Part shown: piece after piece, positions 24,801 to 31,898 of the stretch
How the letters are laid out: the number at the start of each line of letters is the position of its first letter
How positions within the stretch are numbered: position 1 is the first letter of the stretch
DNA from: Pseudomonadota bacterium
GTDB taxonomy: Bacteria; Pseudomonadota; Gammaproteobacteria; Steroidobacterales; Woeseiaceae
Direction: 5' to 3'
Assembly: GCA_027621915.1 (NCBI GenBank)
Contig: JAQCAD010000029.1
Span: 1-41,684 of the forward strand
Length of the DNA stretch: 41,684 nucleotides
Program-made: the position numbers and the translations under genes
The notes under the pieces: generated by a model
The model's database searches: none
What the model saw: the letters and a program-made list of their open reading frames with translations, nothing else
What the model was told of the DNA's origin: nothing

Positions 24801-24849
24801 GAAAGCCGATCAGCACATGCTGAAAATGGTCGCCGGGCAGAGTCGCTAG
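18889..24849 (+). CDS. giant DUF11/OmpA-like outer-membrane protein
   Basis: This protein of about 1986 aa has a delayed signal-like segment (about residues 52-73, TGSTAALFLGLIAPISVFA), then SPPGTVISNQAQLDYLNS, the N-terminal motif shared with the upstream genes. In order follow beta-rich domains, a DUF11 domain (about 410-530), an SdrD-B-like fold (about 545-600, with VSDESGRFHFEGLEPGTHVV), an OmpA-like domain (about 780-900, IAAIGHSDSQQ and ANRRVEL) that should bind peptidoglycan, Ig-like parts, and a C-terminal 750-residue region of alternating beta-strands like an outer-membrane barrel. The first 50 residues are Arg-rich, coincide with three hairpins, and may be untranslated; a GTG at 19036 is an alternative start. 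Confidence 0.8.
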   Translation: MALRRAFTRSGEQSLAPVRAGPHGPARLSHVRYISWGKHLFPPRYVWHRVRSLVTGSTAALFLGLIAPISVFASPPGTVISNQAQLDYLNSVAVPTTALSNVVDVVTTVTRSPSMVQFTRVLPVATGIYQESVGPSACLQGGAFVTLADPMIMGGGVIDPTLTHEVSGTNAYNLGETFFIRLTDSDQNVDAAVINYAAVNIAHPDSGDFETIQLSETGINTGVFAGYVPSANGPAISGDCVLQGTPDSVVVVTYTDPADTTDGAQSSALLDPVSVVFESATGAPIDGVLIELVDAITGLPATVYGNDGVSIFPSSITSGGTETDSSGATYVFGTGEYRFPVIPAGNYQIVVSPPGSYSAPSIVSIATLQALPGAPYALGPASFGNTFTHAGPLSAEFDIPVDPRDGALFLRKTTMTTIASPGDFVRYELSLENGASSGVASNASIVDQLPAGVRYVPDSATRNGSATPNPTIGPDLRTLEFPIGDLNAGERAVITYVVEITGGKRNQELVNTATAFADAGLASNVSDARIRLTEDLFRSTSTVIGRVVEGHCSAATFAEDLGVGGIRMYLEDGRFAVSDESGRFHFEGLEPGTHVVQIDPESVPNYFEIIGCDTAPQFSGRADSQFARTSRGSLTRADFYMRRKLPPEGLVDIEMKNMGTDSSEGVGYVVIVNGEGNIRIRNLNVVVLLPDGVGYLPGTLTVAGQKVGEPRIAGPTLTIDIPEQFGDWSREIRFEGQISPETNGELTTKAFAKFDSPIEAGQKTPIVETKLLRERAVIKNEGYVLNLNFSVLSAELSPDDQMQLDTLVRGWEGVSEISIAAIGHSDSQQISPANRGVFADNYVLSHSRALAAANYVGRALSVSDDRITVQGRGPDDPVESNATASGRQANRRVELILSGKRPTKPSFLEVTQAASGVVIAQTQGAVPGAEEELLRNQLAKSTDDISGLPSSQVEPAFTGLKPGLELLLPGADYNPAIPSTKISIKHGLQQELDVSLNGRPVNPLNYDGVEVSANQTFAVSRWKGVDLVDGANEISVEVVNPDGSVATILKRTINYSGTAVRGEIVPELSVLVADGKTRPVIAVRLFDRQGMESRQGAVGAFRVGAPYRSWWEVEDSRKNEIVAVGNREPIYRVGPGGIALIELEPTTQAGEAEITLNFDNQRQQELRTWLRSQPRDWILVGFAEGTVGYNTLKENMTAALDAGFEDEYFDEGRVAFFAKGQVKGDYLLTVAYDSDRERSENRNRFQTVVDPNAYYPLYGDRSEQRFDAPSQRKLYLKLEKRQFYALFGDFDTGMSVTELARYERRFNGLKAGFQGENVGYTAFATETNQSFVRDELRGDGTSGLYRLSRAPIIANSEQVRIEVRDRFDTGRILSSSTLSRFLDYNLDTLDGTLFFKQPVQSRDPAFNPVFIVVEYESESSANEEIIAGGRASMRTSNDQVEVGVSHINEGQQGAESDLTGMDLRWQVNPETLLKAEIASSNRTTGGVDSSGSAYSVSLEHQGEKVDIRAYMKDVDEGFGLGQQSNAEKRIRKVGIDGRARISERFYFDGDASWQQNLETEAIRNAARAQLRYENDGFTASTGLVHASDEFSDGETRESNLADVGASKKLGKVTLRGNGSFELSGEADNVDFPTTVVIGADYRIRPGVDLFAEYEQASGPLIDTSMTRVGVKASPWSRAQINSSVSSEETEYGPRLFSNVGLIQGFQLNEHWALDFGLDQTKTMVDSTIRQFDPARELVSGSLNDDFIAVSVGAAYAADLWSANSRIEYRDSDSEARKTLISGWYREPTMGHGLSAGLTLFTSENINGTSSNATDLKFGWAWRKADSRWSFLDRIDLVFEDTNLLTQREESQRLINNFNANLRVSARTQLSLQYAFKYVNSMFDSQEYSGYTDLVGVDFRRGFKSKWDWGTHASVYHSYASEIFDYGIGLDVGYNVRENLWVTVGYNAAGFHDSDFTSARYTAQGPYLQISMKADQHMLKMVAGQSR
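18906..19016 (+). promoter_or_regulatory. three consecutive hairpins at the 5' end of the giant gene
   Basis: Hairpin A pairs GTTCACC (18906-18912) with GGTGAAC (18919-18925). Hairpin B pairs CCGGGCTGGCCC (18942-18953) with GGGCCGGCCCGG (18958-18969), 12 pairs in RNA including one G-U. Hairpin C pairs GGGGGAAAC (18995-19003) with GTTTCCCCC (19008-19016). This fits a structured mRNA leader better than coding sequence, and is compatible with initiation at 19036. I match it to no known riboswitch class. Confidence 0.5.
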
Positions 24850-24853
24850 CAGT

Positions 24854-24891
24854 CGATAAGATATTGCGGCGCCTGTCGCCAATAATTATCG
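24854..24891. terminator. imperfect hairpin after the giant gene
   Basis: CGATAA (24854-24859) pairs with TTATCG (24886-24891), with further inner pairing TATT/AATA and GGCG/CGCC around cctgt. No T-run follows, so it may be a weak or Rho-assisted terminator, or a stability element. Confidence 0.35.
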
Positions 24892-24932
24892 GGGTTAACT
24901 TAAGTTTTACTGAACAGAAGCGGCGTGCGGCA

Positions 24933-26882
24933 ATGTATAGTCCCGCTGTGCAATCCTTATCCGAGTTTTTTGGACCCGAAAGTCCCCTGAAATCCCACCT
25001 TCCCGGTTTCCAGCCACGGGAGGGTCAGGCGTGGATGGCAGAAGCGGTAACTGAAGCCATTGACGGTTCCGACAAACTGATTGTCGAAGCCGGCACCGGC
25101 ACCGGCAAGACTTTCGCCTACCTGTTCCCCGCGCTCATGAGCGGTCGAAAAACCATTATCTCCACGGGCACCAAAGCGCTGCAGGATCAGCTTTATCACC
25201 GCGATCTGCCATTGATCGGCAAGGCGCTTGGCCGACCGGTAACGACCGCGCTTCTCAAGGGCCGGGCGAACTATCTGTGCCTGCACAGGCTCGACAATGT
25301 GGCCTCCCACGCGTCGGGGGACAATTTAAGCGATGACTTGTATGCAGTGCAGGGCTGGCGGCATCGCACGATTTCCGGGGATCGCGCTGAGCTGTTGGAC
25401 GTTGCTGAGGATTCCGGTGTATGGCCGCTCGTCACATCGACCGCGGACAACTGTCTTGGATCCCAGTGCCCGGTCTACCAGAAATGTCACGTCGTAAAGG
25501 CACGGCGTGCCGCACAGCAGGCGGACCTCGTTGTCGTCAACCATCATTTGTTGCTCGCCGATCTGGCAATGAAGGAAGAAGGTTTCATCGAGTTTCTGCC
25601 GGGTGCCGAGGCGATCATTCTCGACGAGGCACATCAGATTCCGGATCTCGCCGCACAGTTTTTTGGGATAAGCCTTGGCAGTCGCGAAATTGAACGCCTG
25701 TTCGACGAGCTGCGTGGCGCAACCTTGCCCCTGGGGCAGCCGGAATTTCAGCGCCGAATTGATACGGCCCAAACTGCATTGCGCGTGCTTCGTGCGGAGT
25801 CCCCGCGCGAAGAGGGTAGACATGAACTATCCGCGGTCATGGAGCAACTCCGTACACCGATGATTGCGTTAAGTGCGGCGCTCAAAGAATTACTGGAAGG
25901 TGTCAGCCGTTTCGCTGAAAGCGCCATTGAAATTGAAAAAATATATGAGCAGCTTTTTTCAGTGGTGGAGCGACTGGCGCATCTGTCCAGTGATGAATCG
26001 TGGGATGGGCTGCGGTGGCTCGATGTTAATCCGCGGAGCATCCGTCTCAACCTTACGCCGCTCGATGTTGCTGACACGTTGCGTGGACTGATCAATGCAG
26101 GCGACCAGGCGTGGATATTTACATCGGCCACACTGGCGCTGGGCGAGGACTTTTCGCATTTCTCTGAGCGTATGGGACTTGGGTCGGCGACCGGATTGAC
26201 TTTTCCGAGCCCCTATCCGCTGGAGCAAAATGGCCTGATCTGGCTGCCAGCAAACATGCCGGAACCCTCAGACAAAGACCACACTGCGCAAATGCTCGCG
26301 ACCGTGATGCCATTACTGGAGATGACGGCTGGCGGAATGTTCTGCCTGTTTACAAGCCACAGGGCACTGAACGCGGCTCGAACCTGGTTCAGGACCCGCA
26401 GGAAACGCCTCAAAGGTCGTCCACTCCTTATACAAGGCGACGCGCCGCGCGATGACCTGCTGCAGCGGTTCCGGGAGTATGGCAACGCAGTGTTGCTGGG
26501 AACCGGCAGTTTCTGGGAGGGCGTCGACGTTCGCGGACCGGCGCTAAGCATTGTTGCCATCGACAAGCTGCCTTTCGCATCGCCGGCTGATCCGCTGATG
26601 ATGGCGCGACTCGAATTTATCCGTCGACAAGGCGGCAACGGTTTTACCGGTCACCAGCTGCCGCTCGCAGTCCTGTCACTGAAACAGGGCGCGGGACGGC
26701 TGCTACGGGATCAGAACGATTATGGTGTCGTCGTATTGTGCGATCCGAGAATTACGACCAAGAGTTACGGGAAGATGTTCTTGAAAAGCCTGGAGCCGAT
26801 GCGAAGTACGAATTCGATTACCGAGGTCGAGCAGTTCCTCGAGGCGCATGAAGCCGCGTCCGGGAAAAGGCGTACGGGATGA
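24933..26882 (+). CDS. yoaA: DinG-family ATP-dependent DNA helicase YoaA
   Basis: This 649-aa XPD/DinG-like iron-sulfur helicase has Walker A GTGTGKT at residues 54-60, DEAH at 231-234, and four cysteines (116, 174, 179, 185) spaced as for a 4Fe-4S cluster. Motif VI is in LKQGAGRLLRDQNDYG. The length matches YoaA (about 636 aa) better than the longer DinG. YoaA unwinds damaged or stalled replication-fork DNA and in E. coli works with the clamp-loader subunit HolC. The start at 24933 gives the expected N-terminus; a GTG at 24948 is an alternative. It overlaps tsaB by 4 nt, an arrangement common in gammaproteobacteria. Confidence 0.92.
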   Translation: MYSPAVQSLSEFFGPESPLKSHLPGFQPREGQAWMAEAVTEAIDGSDKLIVEAGTGTGKTFAYLFPALMSGRKTIISTGTKALQDQLYHRDLPLIGKALGRPVTTALLKGRANYLCLHRLDNVASHASGDNLSDDLYAVQGWRHRTISGDRAELLDVAEDSGVWPLVTSTADNCLGSQCPVYQKCHVVKARRAAQQADLVVVNHHLLLADLAMKEEGFIEFLPGAEAIILDEAHQIPDLAAQFFGISLGSREIERLFDELRGATLPLGQPEFQRRIDTAQTALRVLRAESPREEGRHELSAVMEQLRTPMIALSAALKELLEGVSRFAESAIEIEKIYEQLFSVVERLAHLSSDESWDGLRWLDVNPRSIRLNLTPLDVADTLRGLINAGDQAWIFTSATLALGEDFSHFSERMGLGSATGLTFPSPYPLEQNGLIWLPANMPEPSDKDHTAQMLATVMPLLEMTAGGMFCLFTSHRALNAARTWFRTRRKRLKGRPLLIQGDAPRDDLLQRFREYGNAVLLGTGSFWEGVDVRGPALSIVAIDKLPFASPADPLMMARLEFIRRQGGNGFTGHQLPLAVLSLKQGAGRLLRDQNDYGVVVLCDPRITTKSYGKMFLKSLEPMRSTNSITEVEQFLEAHEAASGKRRTG

Positions 26883-27562
26883 AACTACTCGCGATTGATA
26901 CGTCGTCGAACGCGTGCTCCGTCGCGTTGCAGGTAGAAAATGATGTGATCGAGAAGCACGTTGTTGAACCCAGGGCGCATACCAAAATCCTGGTACCCAT
27001 GATTTCACAATTGTTGGCGGATGGCGGTGTGGCGTTGAACGAGCTTGATGCAATCGTGCTCGGAAATGGACCGGGATCATTCATAGGCATGCGGATCGGC
27101 TCATCCGTCGTGCAGGGCATGTGCTTTGGAGCAGGGATTCCGGTCGTGCCGGTTTCATCGCTGGCCGTGGTCGCGATCGAAGTGTTTGCGGAGTATCCGT
27201 TCGAACATGTCGTCGTCGCGCAGGACGCGCACATGAATGAGGTCTACATTGGTCGCTTTAAAAAAGACGGAAATGGCTTACCGGTTCCACAAGGCGATGA
27301 ATCAATAGTACCAGTCGGTGAAATCCCGGCGACCGCCCCACCCTATGCCGCAGCTGGCGCCGCTTGGGAACTTTACCCGGAATTGCTCAAGGCGAACGAC
27401 CGAAATATTGATACGCTTTTGCCGATTTTGGTTCCGCGCGCGAAGCATTTGCTGGCCCCTGGCCGCCACGCGCTCGACAAGGGCGGTGCGATTTCGCCGG
27501 ATGCGCTGATCCCGGCATACCTCAGGAACAAGGTTGCCGAGAAGTCCAGATCTTTGCGGTAG
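26879..27562 (+). CDS. tsaB: tRNA threonylcarbamoyladenosine biosynthesis protein TsaB
   Basis: This 227-aa ASKHA-fold protein partners TsaD and TsaE in making t6A at position 37 of ANN-decoding tRNAs. The N-terminal phosphate-binding loop reads LLAIDTSSNACSVAL, followed by the family signature HTKILVPMISQLL and GNGPGSFIGMRIGSSVVQGM. The usual G-P-G-S-F-T-G-x-R is slightly altered (I in place of T). The ATG overlaps the yoaA stop (ATGA), implying co-translation. TsaB has lost catalytic residues in all bacteria and acts as a scaffold. Confidence 0.93.
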   Translation: MKLLAIDTSSNACSVALQVENDVIEKHVVEPRAHTKILVPMISQLLADGGVALNELDAIVLGNGPGSFIGMRIGSSVVQGMCFGAGIPVVPVSSLAVVAIEVFAEYPFEHVVVAQDAHMNEVYIGRFKKDGNGLPVPQGDESIVPVGEIPATAPPYAAAGAAWELYPELLKANDRNIDTLLPILVPRAKHLLAPGRHALDKGGAISPDALIPAYLRNKVAEKSRSLR

Positions 27563-27614
27563 CCGGCAAGTGATGGCGACCTGGCGCGGTCAAATTTGGA
27601 TACAAGCGTTTTCT

Positions 27615-27636
27615 TCGTAACAGATCTGTAATATTT
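27615..27636 (+). promoter_or_regulatory. Pho box upstream of phoB
   Basis: Two 11-bp units, TCGTAACAGAT (27615-27625) and CTGTAATATTT (27626-27636), fit the PhoB direct-repeat pattern of a 7-bp half-site plus 4 AT-rich bases. The half-site TCGTAAC also occurs in the array before pstS. This implies phoB autoregulation. Confidence 0.6.
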
Positions 27637-27714
27637 CGTTGCTGTAATATAGCGCTTCTTATCGGCTTGACGTTTTTATCGCGGTCGCAAACCGCAATCC
27701 CGATCGATTTCTGC

Positions 27715-28419
27715 ATGGACCAGGCAGTGAGCAACGAAAAAATCCTCATAGTTGAAGACGAACAGCCAATTCGCGAGATGATCGCATTCCACCTTTCACG
27801 GGCGGGTTACGCGACGCTTGAAGCGGAAGACTGCCGACAGGCTCGTCAGCTCCTGGTCGACGAGAGACCGGCGCTGGCCCTGATCGACTGGATGTTACCC
27901 GACATGAGCGGGCTCGAATTGACCCGGCTGTTGAAGCGAGACGAGGAATATGACGACCTTTCGATCATCATGCTGACCGCCCGGGCGGACGAGCATGACA
28001 AAGTCGTCGGGCTGGAGGGAGGCGCCGACGATTACATCACGAAGCCTTTCTCGCCAAGAGAACTGATCGCCAGAATCCAGGCGGTTCTGCGACGATCAGG
28101 AGCCTCGGGCGAAGCTACGACGGCGGCAGGCGACATCGTGCTCGATGCAGCAGCCCATCGCGTCACGGTCAATGGCGATGTTGTCCGCCTTGGGCCCACC
28201 GAGTACCGTCTGCTCCAATACCTGATGACGCATGCGGACAGGGTGTACAGCCGCAGCCAGTTGCTTGATCGTGTCTGGGGCGCGAACGTCTACGTTGAGG
28301 AAAGGACCGTTGACGTGCATGTGCGAAGATTGCGAAAAGCGCTGACGCCGTACGGTGTTGAGCGTCACGTTCAGACCGTTCGTGGCGCCGGCTACCGCTT
28401 CTCGACCAAAGAAGCCTAG
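27715..28419 (+). CDS. phoB: phosphate regulon response regulator PhoB
   Basis: This 234-aa OmpR/PhoB-family regulator has a receiver domain at residues 8-125, with acidic pair Glu14-Asp15, phosphoacceptor Asp58 in LIDWMLPDMSG and conserved Lys109 in YITKPFSPREL. The C-terminal winged helix (about 135-232) ends VDVHVRRLRKALTPYGVERH and VRGAGYRF. When phosphorylated by PhoR it binds Pho boxes and activates phosphate-starvation genes. A longer TTG start at 27667 exists, but the ATG at 27715 gives the standard length. It is followed by phoR 40 nt downstream. Confidence 0.95.
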   Translation: MDQAVSNEKILIVEDEQPIREMIAFHLSRAGYATLEAEDCRQARQLLVDERPALALIDWMLPDMSGLELTRLLKRDEEYDDLSIIMLTARADEHDKVVGLEGGADDYITKPFSPRELIARIQAVLRRSGASGEATTAAGDIVLDAAAHRVTVNGDVVRLGPTEYRLLQYLMTHADRVYSRSQLLDRVWGANVYVEERTVDVHVRRLRKALTPYGVERHVQTVRGAGYRFSTKEA

Positions 28420-28459
28420 GAACCAGATTGTCGATTCTTGAGATGACCGAGGCCTGACT

Positions 28460-29779
28460 TTGCAAAAACTTCGGCAAAAAGTGATTCTTGGCCACCTGGC
28501 GCTGCTCGCTGGCGGTGCCCTGGTCGGCTCGCTCTACGACCAGGTCCTGATCGGGCTGCTCGTCGCAGCATTGCTGGGACTTGGCTGGCATGTCCGGCAG
28601 CTGCTGAGATTCGAACAGGCATTGAGAGACAGGCATTTCGGCAGCCTCCGCTACGGCGACGGCATCTGGTCACAACTCTATTCCCGCTTCAACTACCAGC
28701 GATCGCAAAGCAAGCAATATAAGAAGAGCTATCGTCAACTGTTGAAAGAAGTTCGCAAATCGACGAACGCAATGCCCGACGGCGGCATTATCCTGAATCG
28801 CGATTTCGAGATCGTCCTTTGTAACAAGGCCGCGCAACGCCTCGCGGGCTTCAGGCGTCATCAGGACAGAGGCCATCGCGTTGACAACATCCTGCGCGAC
28901 CCGGCGTTCGGCAATTACCTGAACGCAGGTGTATTCGATAAAGGCATCGAAATCCGGTCCCCAACAAGGGAAGGAGGATGGTTGCTCTGCAGAATCGTTC
29001 CCTACGGTGCGGACCAATTGCTTTTATTGATTCAGGACATCACGGAACGCCGTCGTTTGGCGGCGATGCGGCGTGACTTCGTGGCAAACGCTTCCCACGA
29101 ATTACGTTCGCCGCTGACCGTGGTGAGTGGCTACCTGGATACGCTGGCCGAAGAAGAGGATATCCCTGCGCATTGGCAAAAACCGTTGATGCAGATGAAG
29201 ACGCAGGCGAGCCGCATGAATAAAATTGTGGCCGAGTTACTGGAATTATCCCGCCTTGAGGGCGCGGGTGCGGCACCAACGGATGAAATTGTCGATATCT
29301 GCGGACTCCTTGCAGCAGCGAAAAAATCGCTGGCTGGCCGAAACGATATCCCGAAAATTGATATCCAGTGCAATTCTCGGGCGCAGCTACACGGCAGCAC
29401 GGCCGAAATCGAATCCGTTATCGTGAACCTGATGTCAAACGCCATTCGGCATACACCCGTCGAAGGCCAGGTCACTATGACCTGGGCAAGTGACAGGGAT
29501 GGCGCGAATTTGTCTGTAACAGATACCGGCATTGGCATTGAACCGGAGCACATTCCGCGTTTGACTGAGCGGTTCTTTCGCGTCGATCCAGGGCGGAGTC
29601 GTGATGATGGCGGTGTGGGACTGGGGCTGGCTATCGTCAAGCATGTGCTCGAAAGACATGAAGCGAAGCTCCAGATCGAGAGTGTTCCCGGCAGCGGCAG
29701 CCGTTTCGCTTGTCATTTCCCGCCCGGGCGAATTGTTGCCGCGGAGCCCGTTCCAATCGCTGGCAGCAGCAGCATCTAA
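28460..29779 (+). CDS. phoR: phosphate regulon sensor histidine kinase PhoR
   Basis: This 439-aa kinase has two N-terminal membrane helices (about residues 9-43), a linker and PAS domain (about 100-195, GGIILNRDFEIVLCNKAAQR), HisKA with phospho-acceptor His213 in FVANASHELRSPLTVVSGYL, and HATPase_c with NLMSNAIRHTP, DTGIGIEPEHIPRLTERFF and GGVGLGLAIVK. It lacks a large periplasmic sensor, as in E. coli PhoR, which senses through the Pst transporter and PhoU. The start is TTG with GAGG about 8 nt upstream; it gives the expected hydrophobic N-terminus. Confidence 0.94.
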   Translation: MQKLRQKVILGHLALLAGGALVGSLYDQVLIGLLVAALLGLGWHVRQLLRFEQALRDRHFGSLRYGDGIWSQLYSRFNYQRSQSKQYKKSYRQLLKEVRKSTNAMPDGGIILNRDFEIVLCNKAAQRLAGFRRHQDRGHRVDNILRDPAFGNYLNAGVFDKGIEIRSPTREGGWLLCRIVPYGADQLLLLIQDITERRRLAAMRRDFVANASHELRSPLTVVSGYLDTLAEEEDIPAHWQKPLMQMKTQASRMNKIVAELLELSRLEGAGAAPTDEIVDICGLLAAAKKSLAGRNDIPKIDIQCNSRAQLHGSTAEIESVIVNLMSNAIRHTPVEGQVTMTWASDRDGANLSVTDTGIGIEPEHIPRLTERFFRVDPGRSRDDGGVGLGLAIVKHVLERHEAKLQIESVPGSGSRFACHFPPGRIVAAEPVPIAGSSSI

Positions 29780-29861
29780 ACTCCAGGCATTGCAGTATCC
29801 GCATTCAGAAGCGTTGCTCGCTGCGCTGGTTGCTCCTGTGTCGAATGCCTGTCGATTCGGT

Positions 29862-29894
29862 TTGTCACATAACTGCAATAAAAGCGTCACTATG
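29862..29894 (+). promoter_or_regulatory. Pho box upstream of the porin gene
   Basis: Three consecutive 11-bp units are TTGTCACATAA, CTGCAATAAAA and GCGTCACTATG. Exact 11-bp spacing and AT-rich 4-bp ends fit PhoB binding. The porin ATG is about 110 bp downstream. Confidence 0.68.
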
Positions 29895-30001
29895 ATGCAA
29901 CATGTGGTTTGTAACGTGCGCGACAAATAAACGTCATGCGTCTGCAACAAATAGGTCATGTGAACGATTTGTTTCGGCGAACCGGTTCAAAGGAGAAGTT
30001 A

Positions 30002-31090
30002 ATGAAAACAGATAGATATGCGCTTGCGATCGTCATTCTGACCTGCGCATGCGCGGGTCCTGGTTCCGCGACCGCCATTGCCCAGGAGAGTTGGACCGAT
30101 TCGATTACGGTCAACGGAGATTTAAGGCTTCGTTATGACGGGATTCGTGAAGAGGGTGATCCGGATCGGGATCGCGCGCGCTTTCGCGCACGGTTCGGCC
30201 TGTCAGCAGATGTCAATGAAAACGTCGAAGCCGTGATCCAACTGGCCTCCGGCGGTGACAACCCTGTGTCTACTAACCAATCGTTCGACGATGGGTTTGA
30301 TCGCAAGGACATCGGCCTGGACCTGGCGTATCTTGACTGGACGCCGAATGAAAATACTCACGTTTACGGCGGCAAAATAAAGAACCCGTTTCATCGTGTG
30401 GGCGGTCACGCACTGGTGTGGGACAGCGACCTGAATCCAGAAGGCGTTGCCGTGAAATATGCATCCGGAGGATTCTTCGGTACTGCGGGTCTCATGTTTG
30501 TTGAAGAGCGGTCCTCGACCGACGACTCGCTGCTAATGGCGCAGCAGGGCGGTTACGAATTTGAAGTTTCCGATGGAGTAAAACTGAAGTCCGGCATCGG
30601 CTATTTCAGCTACACAGATACGATCGGCAACGAACCTTTTTACGACGGTCAGGCACGAGGCAATAGCGTTGACGCTAATGGAGACCTGATTCTTGAGTAC
30701 ACGGAACTCGAATTCTTCGCCGAGCTTGACATGAAACTTGGTAACCTGCCTTTCAAAGTTTTTGCAGAATTCGTGCAAAATACCGACGCCAACGTTGAAG
30801 ATAGTGGATACGCGTTCGGCGCAGCCATCGGCAAAGCCGGCGATCCGGGCACGTGGCAGGCGTCCTGGACGTACCAGGATCTCGAGGCTGATGCGGTCAT
30901 TTCAACTTTCACTGACTCCGACTTTGGCGGCGGTGGTACGGACAACAAAGGTCATGTCCTCAAGGGAAGATATGCGCTTCAGGATAACTGGGCGCTGGCT
31001 GGCCAACTCTATATCAATGAAGTCGACCATTTCGCCGGCAATCCGCACGACTATGATCGTGTTTTGCTTGACCTCGAATTCAAGTTCTAG
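30002..31090 (+). CDS. putative outer-membrane porin, phosphate-regulated
   Basis: This 362-aa protein has a signal peptide (MKTDRYALAIVILTCACAGP ... AIAQ) and alternating beta-strands rich in aromatic residues. It opens with TVNGDLRLRYDGIREEGDPD and RARFRARFGLSADVNEN, and ends LLDLEFKF with a C-terminal Phe as outer-membrane barrels do. It resembles the putative porin families in Pho regulons of marine bacteria. AAAGGAG precedes the ATG at 30002. The Pho box array upstream and the position between phoR and phoU suggest it admits phosphate or phosphorylated compounds. Specificity is inferred only from context. Confidence 0.82.
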   Translation: MKTDRYALAIVILTCACAGPGSATAIAQESWTDSITVNGDLRLRYDGIREEGDPDRDRARFRARFGLSADVNENVEAVIQLASGGDNPVSTNQSFDDGFDRKDIGLDLAYLDWTPNENTHVYGGKIKNPFHRVGGHALVWDSDLNPEGVAVKYASGGFFGTAGLMFVEERSSTDDSLLMAQQGGYEFEVSDGVKLKSGIGYFSYTDTIGNEPFYDGQARGNSVDANGDLILEYTELEFFAELDMKLGNLPFKVFAEFVQNTDANVEDSGYAFGAAIGKAGDPGTWQASWTYQDLEADAVISTFTDSDFGGGGTDNKGHVLKGRYALQDNWALAGQLYINEVDHFAGNPHDYDRVLLDLEFKF

Positions 31091-31110
31091 AATTTATCTG
31101 TGGTCTCTGA

Positions 31111-31132
31111 CGTTCATGGTATCGTCACAATA
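31111..31132 (+). promoter_or_regulatory. possible Pho box upstream of phoU
   Basis: Two 11-bp units, CGTTCATGGTA and TCGTCACAATA, lie 45-66 bp before the phoU ATG. They fit the half-sites seen at the other three sites less well. Confidence 0.42.
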
Positions 31133-31176
31133 ATCAGGCATTCTCGGCCGATAGCTCGGCTGATGCGAGCGAGCAT

Positions 31177-31890
31177 ATGGAAGCAGGCGACATAACCGAT
31201 CACATTTCCAGGCGGTTCAACAAGGATCTCGAAGATCTTCGAAGCGCCGTGCTGACGATGGGTGGACTGGTCGAGACGCAGTTATCCAAGGCCATTGCTG
31301 CCATCGTAAAAGGTGACAGCGCACTTGGACTCGAAGTCGCGAACGATGACTACAAGGTCAATGCACTCGAGGTCAATATTGACGAGGAGTGCAGTCGCAT
31401 TCTGGCGACCCGCGCGCCGGCGGCCGGTGATCTGCGGCTGATCGTTGCGATAATCAAAACGATTACGGATCTTGAGCGCATTGGTGACGAGGCCGAAAAG
31501 ATCGGATTTCTGGCATCGCAACTGGCCGTAATGGATCGTCCTTCGGATTCCTATCGCGAGCTGAAGAACCTTGGCAACCATGTCCTGCAGATGCTGCACG
31601 ACACCATGAATGCGTTCGCCCGTCTGGATGTCAAAGCATCGATCGCGGTCGTCCGGGAAGATGAGGAAGTTGATGCGGAATATGACGCGATTAACCGGCA
31701 GGGAATCACGTTCATGATGGAGGATCCGCAAAACATCAAGCGCGTCATGAACGTCACCTGGGTCGCGAGAGCGCTGGAAAGAATTGGCGATCACTCCAAA
31801 AATATATGCGAATACGTCATTTATATGGTCGAAGGTCGTAATGTCAGGCACACAGACATCATAAAATCGGCGATACATTCATCGGACTAA
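31177..31890 (+). CDS. phoU: phosphate-specific transport regulator PhoU
   Basis: This 237-aa all-helical protein consists of two PhoU repeats. Each has the acidic metal-binding type motif: DLRLIVAIIKTITDLERIGD with EAEKIG in the first repeat and NVTWVARALERIGDHSKNI in the second. PhoU links the PstSCAB transporter to PhoR and shuts the regulon down when phosphate is plentiful. Here it is not last in the pst operon, as in E. coli, but sits between the porin and dsbB. The ATG at 31177 matches the usual family N-terminus (HISRRFNKDLEDLRSAVLTM). Confidence 0.95.
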   Translation: MEAGDITDHISRRFNKDLEDLRSAVLTMGGLVETQLSKAIAAIVKGDSALGLEVANDDYKVNALEVNIDEECSRILATRAPAAGDLRLIVAIIKTITDLERIGDEAEKIGFLASQLAVMDRPSDSYRELKNLGNHVLQMLHDTMNAFARLDVKASIAVVREDEEVDAEYDAINRQGITFMMEDPQNIKRVMNVTWVARALERIGDHSKNICEYVIYMVEGRNVRHTDIIKSAIHSSD

Positions 31891-31898
31891 CTCCAAAT

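Noticed and set aside
24705-24932. An N-terminal extension of yoaA
   Set aside because: The extra 76 codons overlap the 3' end of the giant surface gene in another frame and do not resemble the helicase family.
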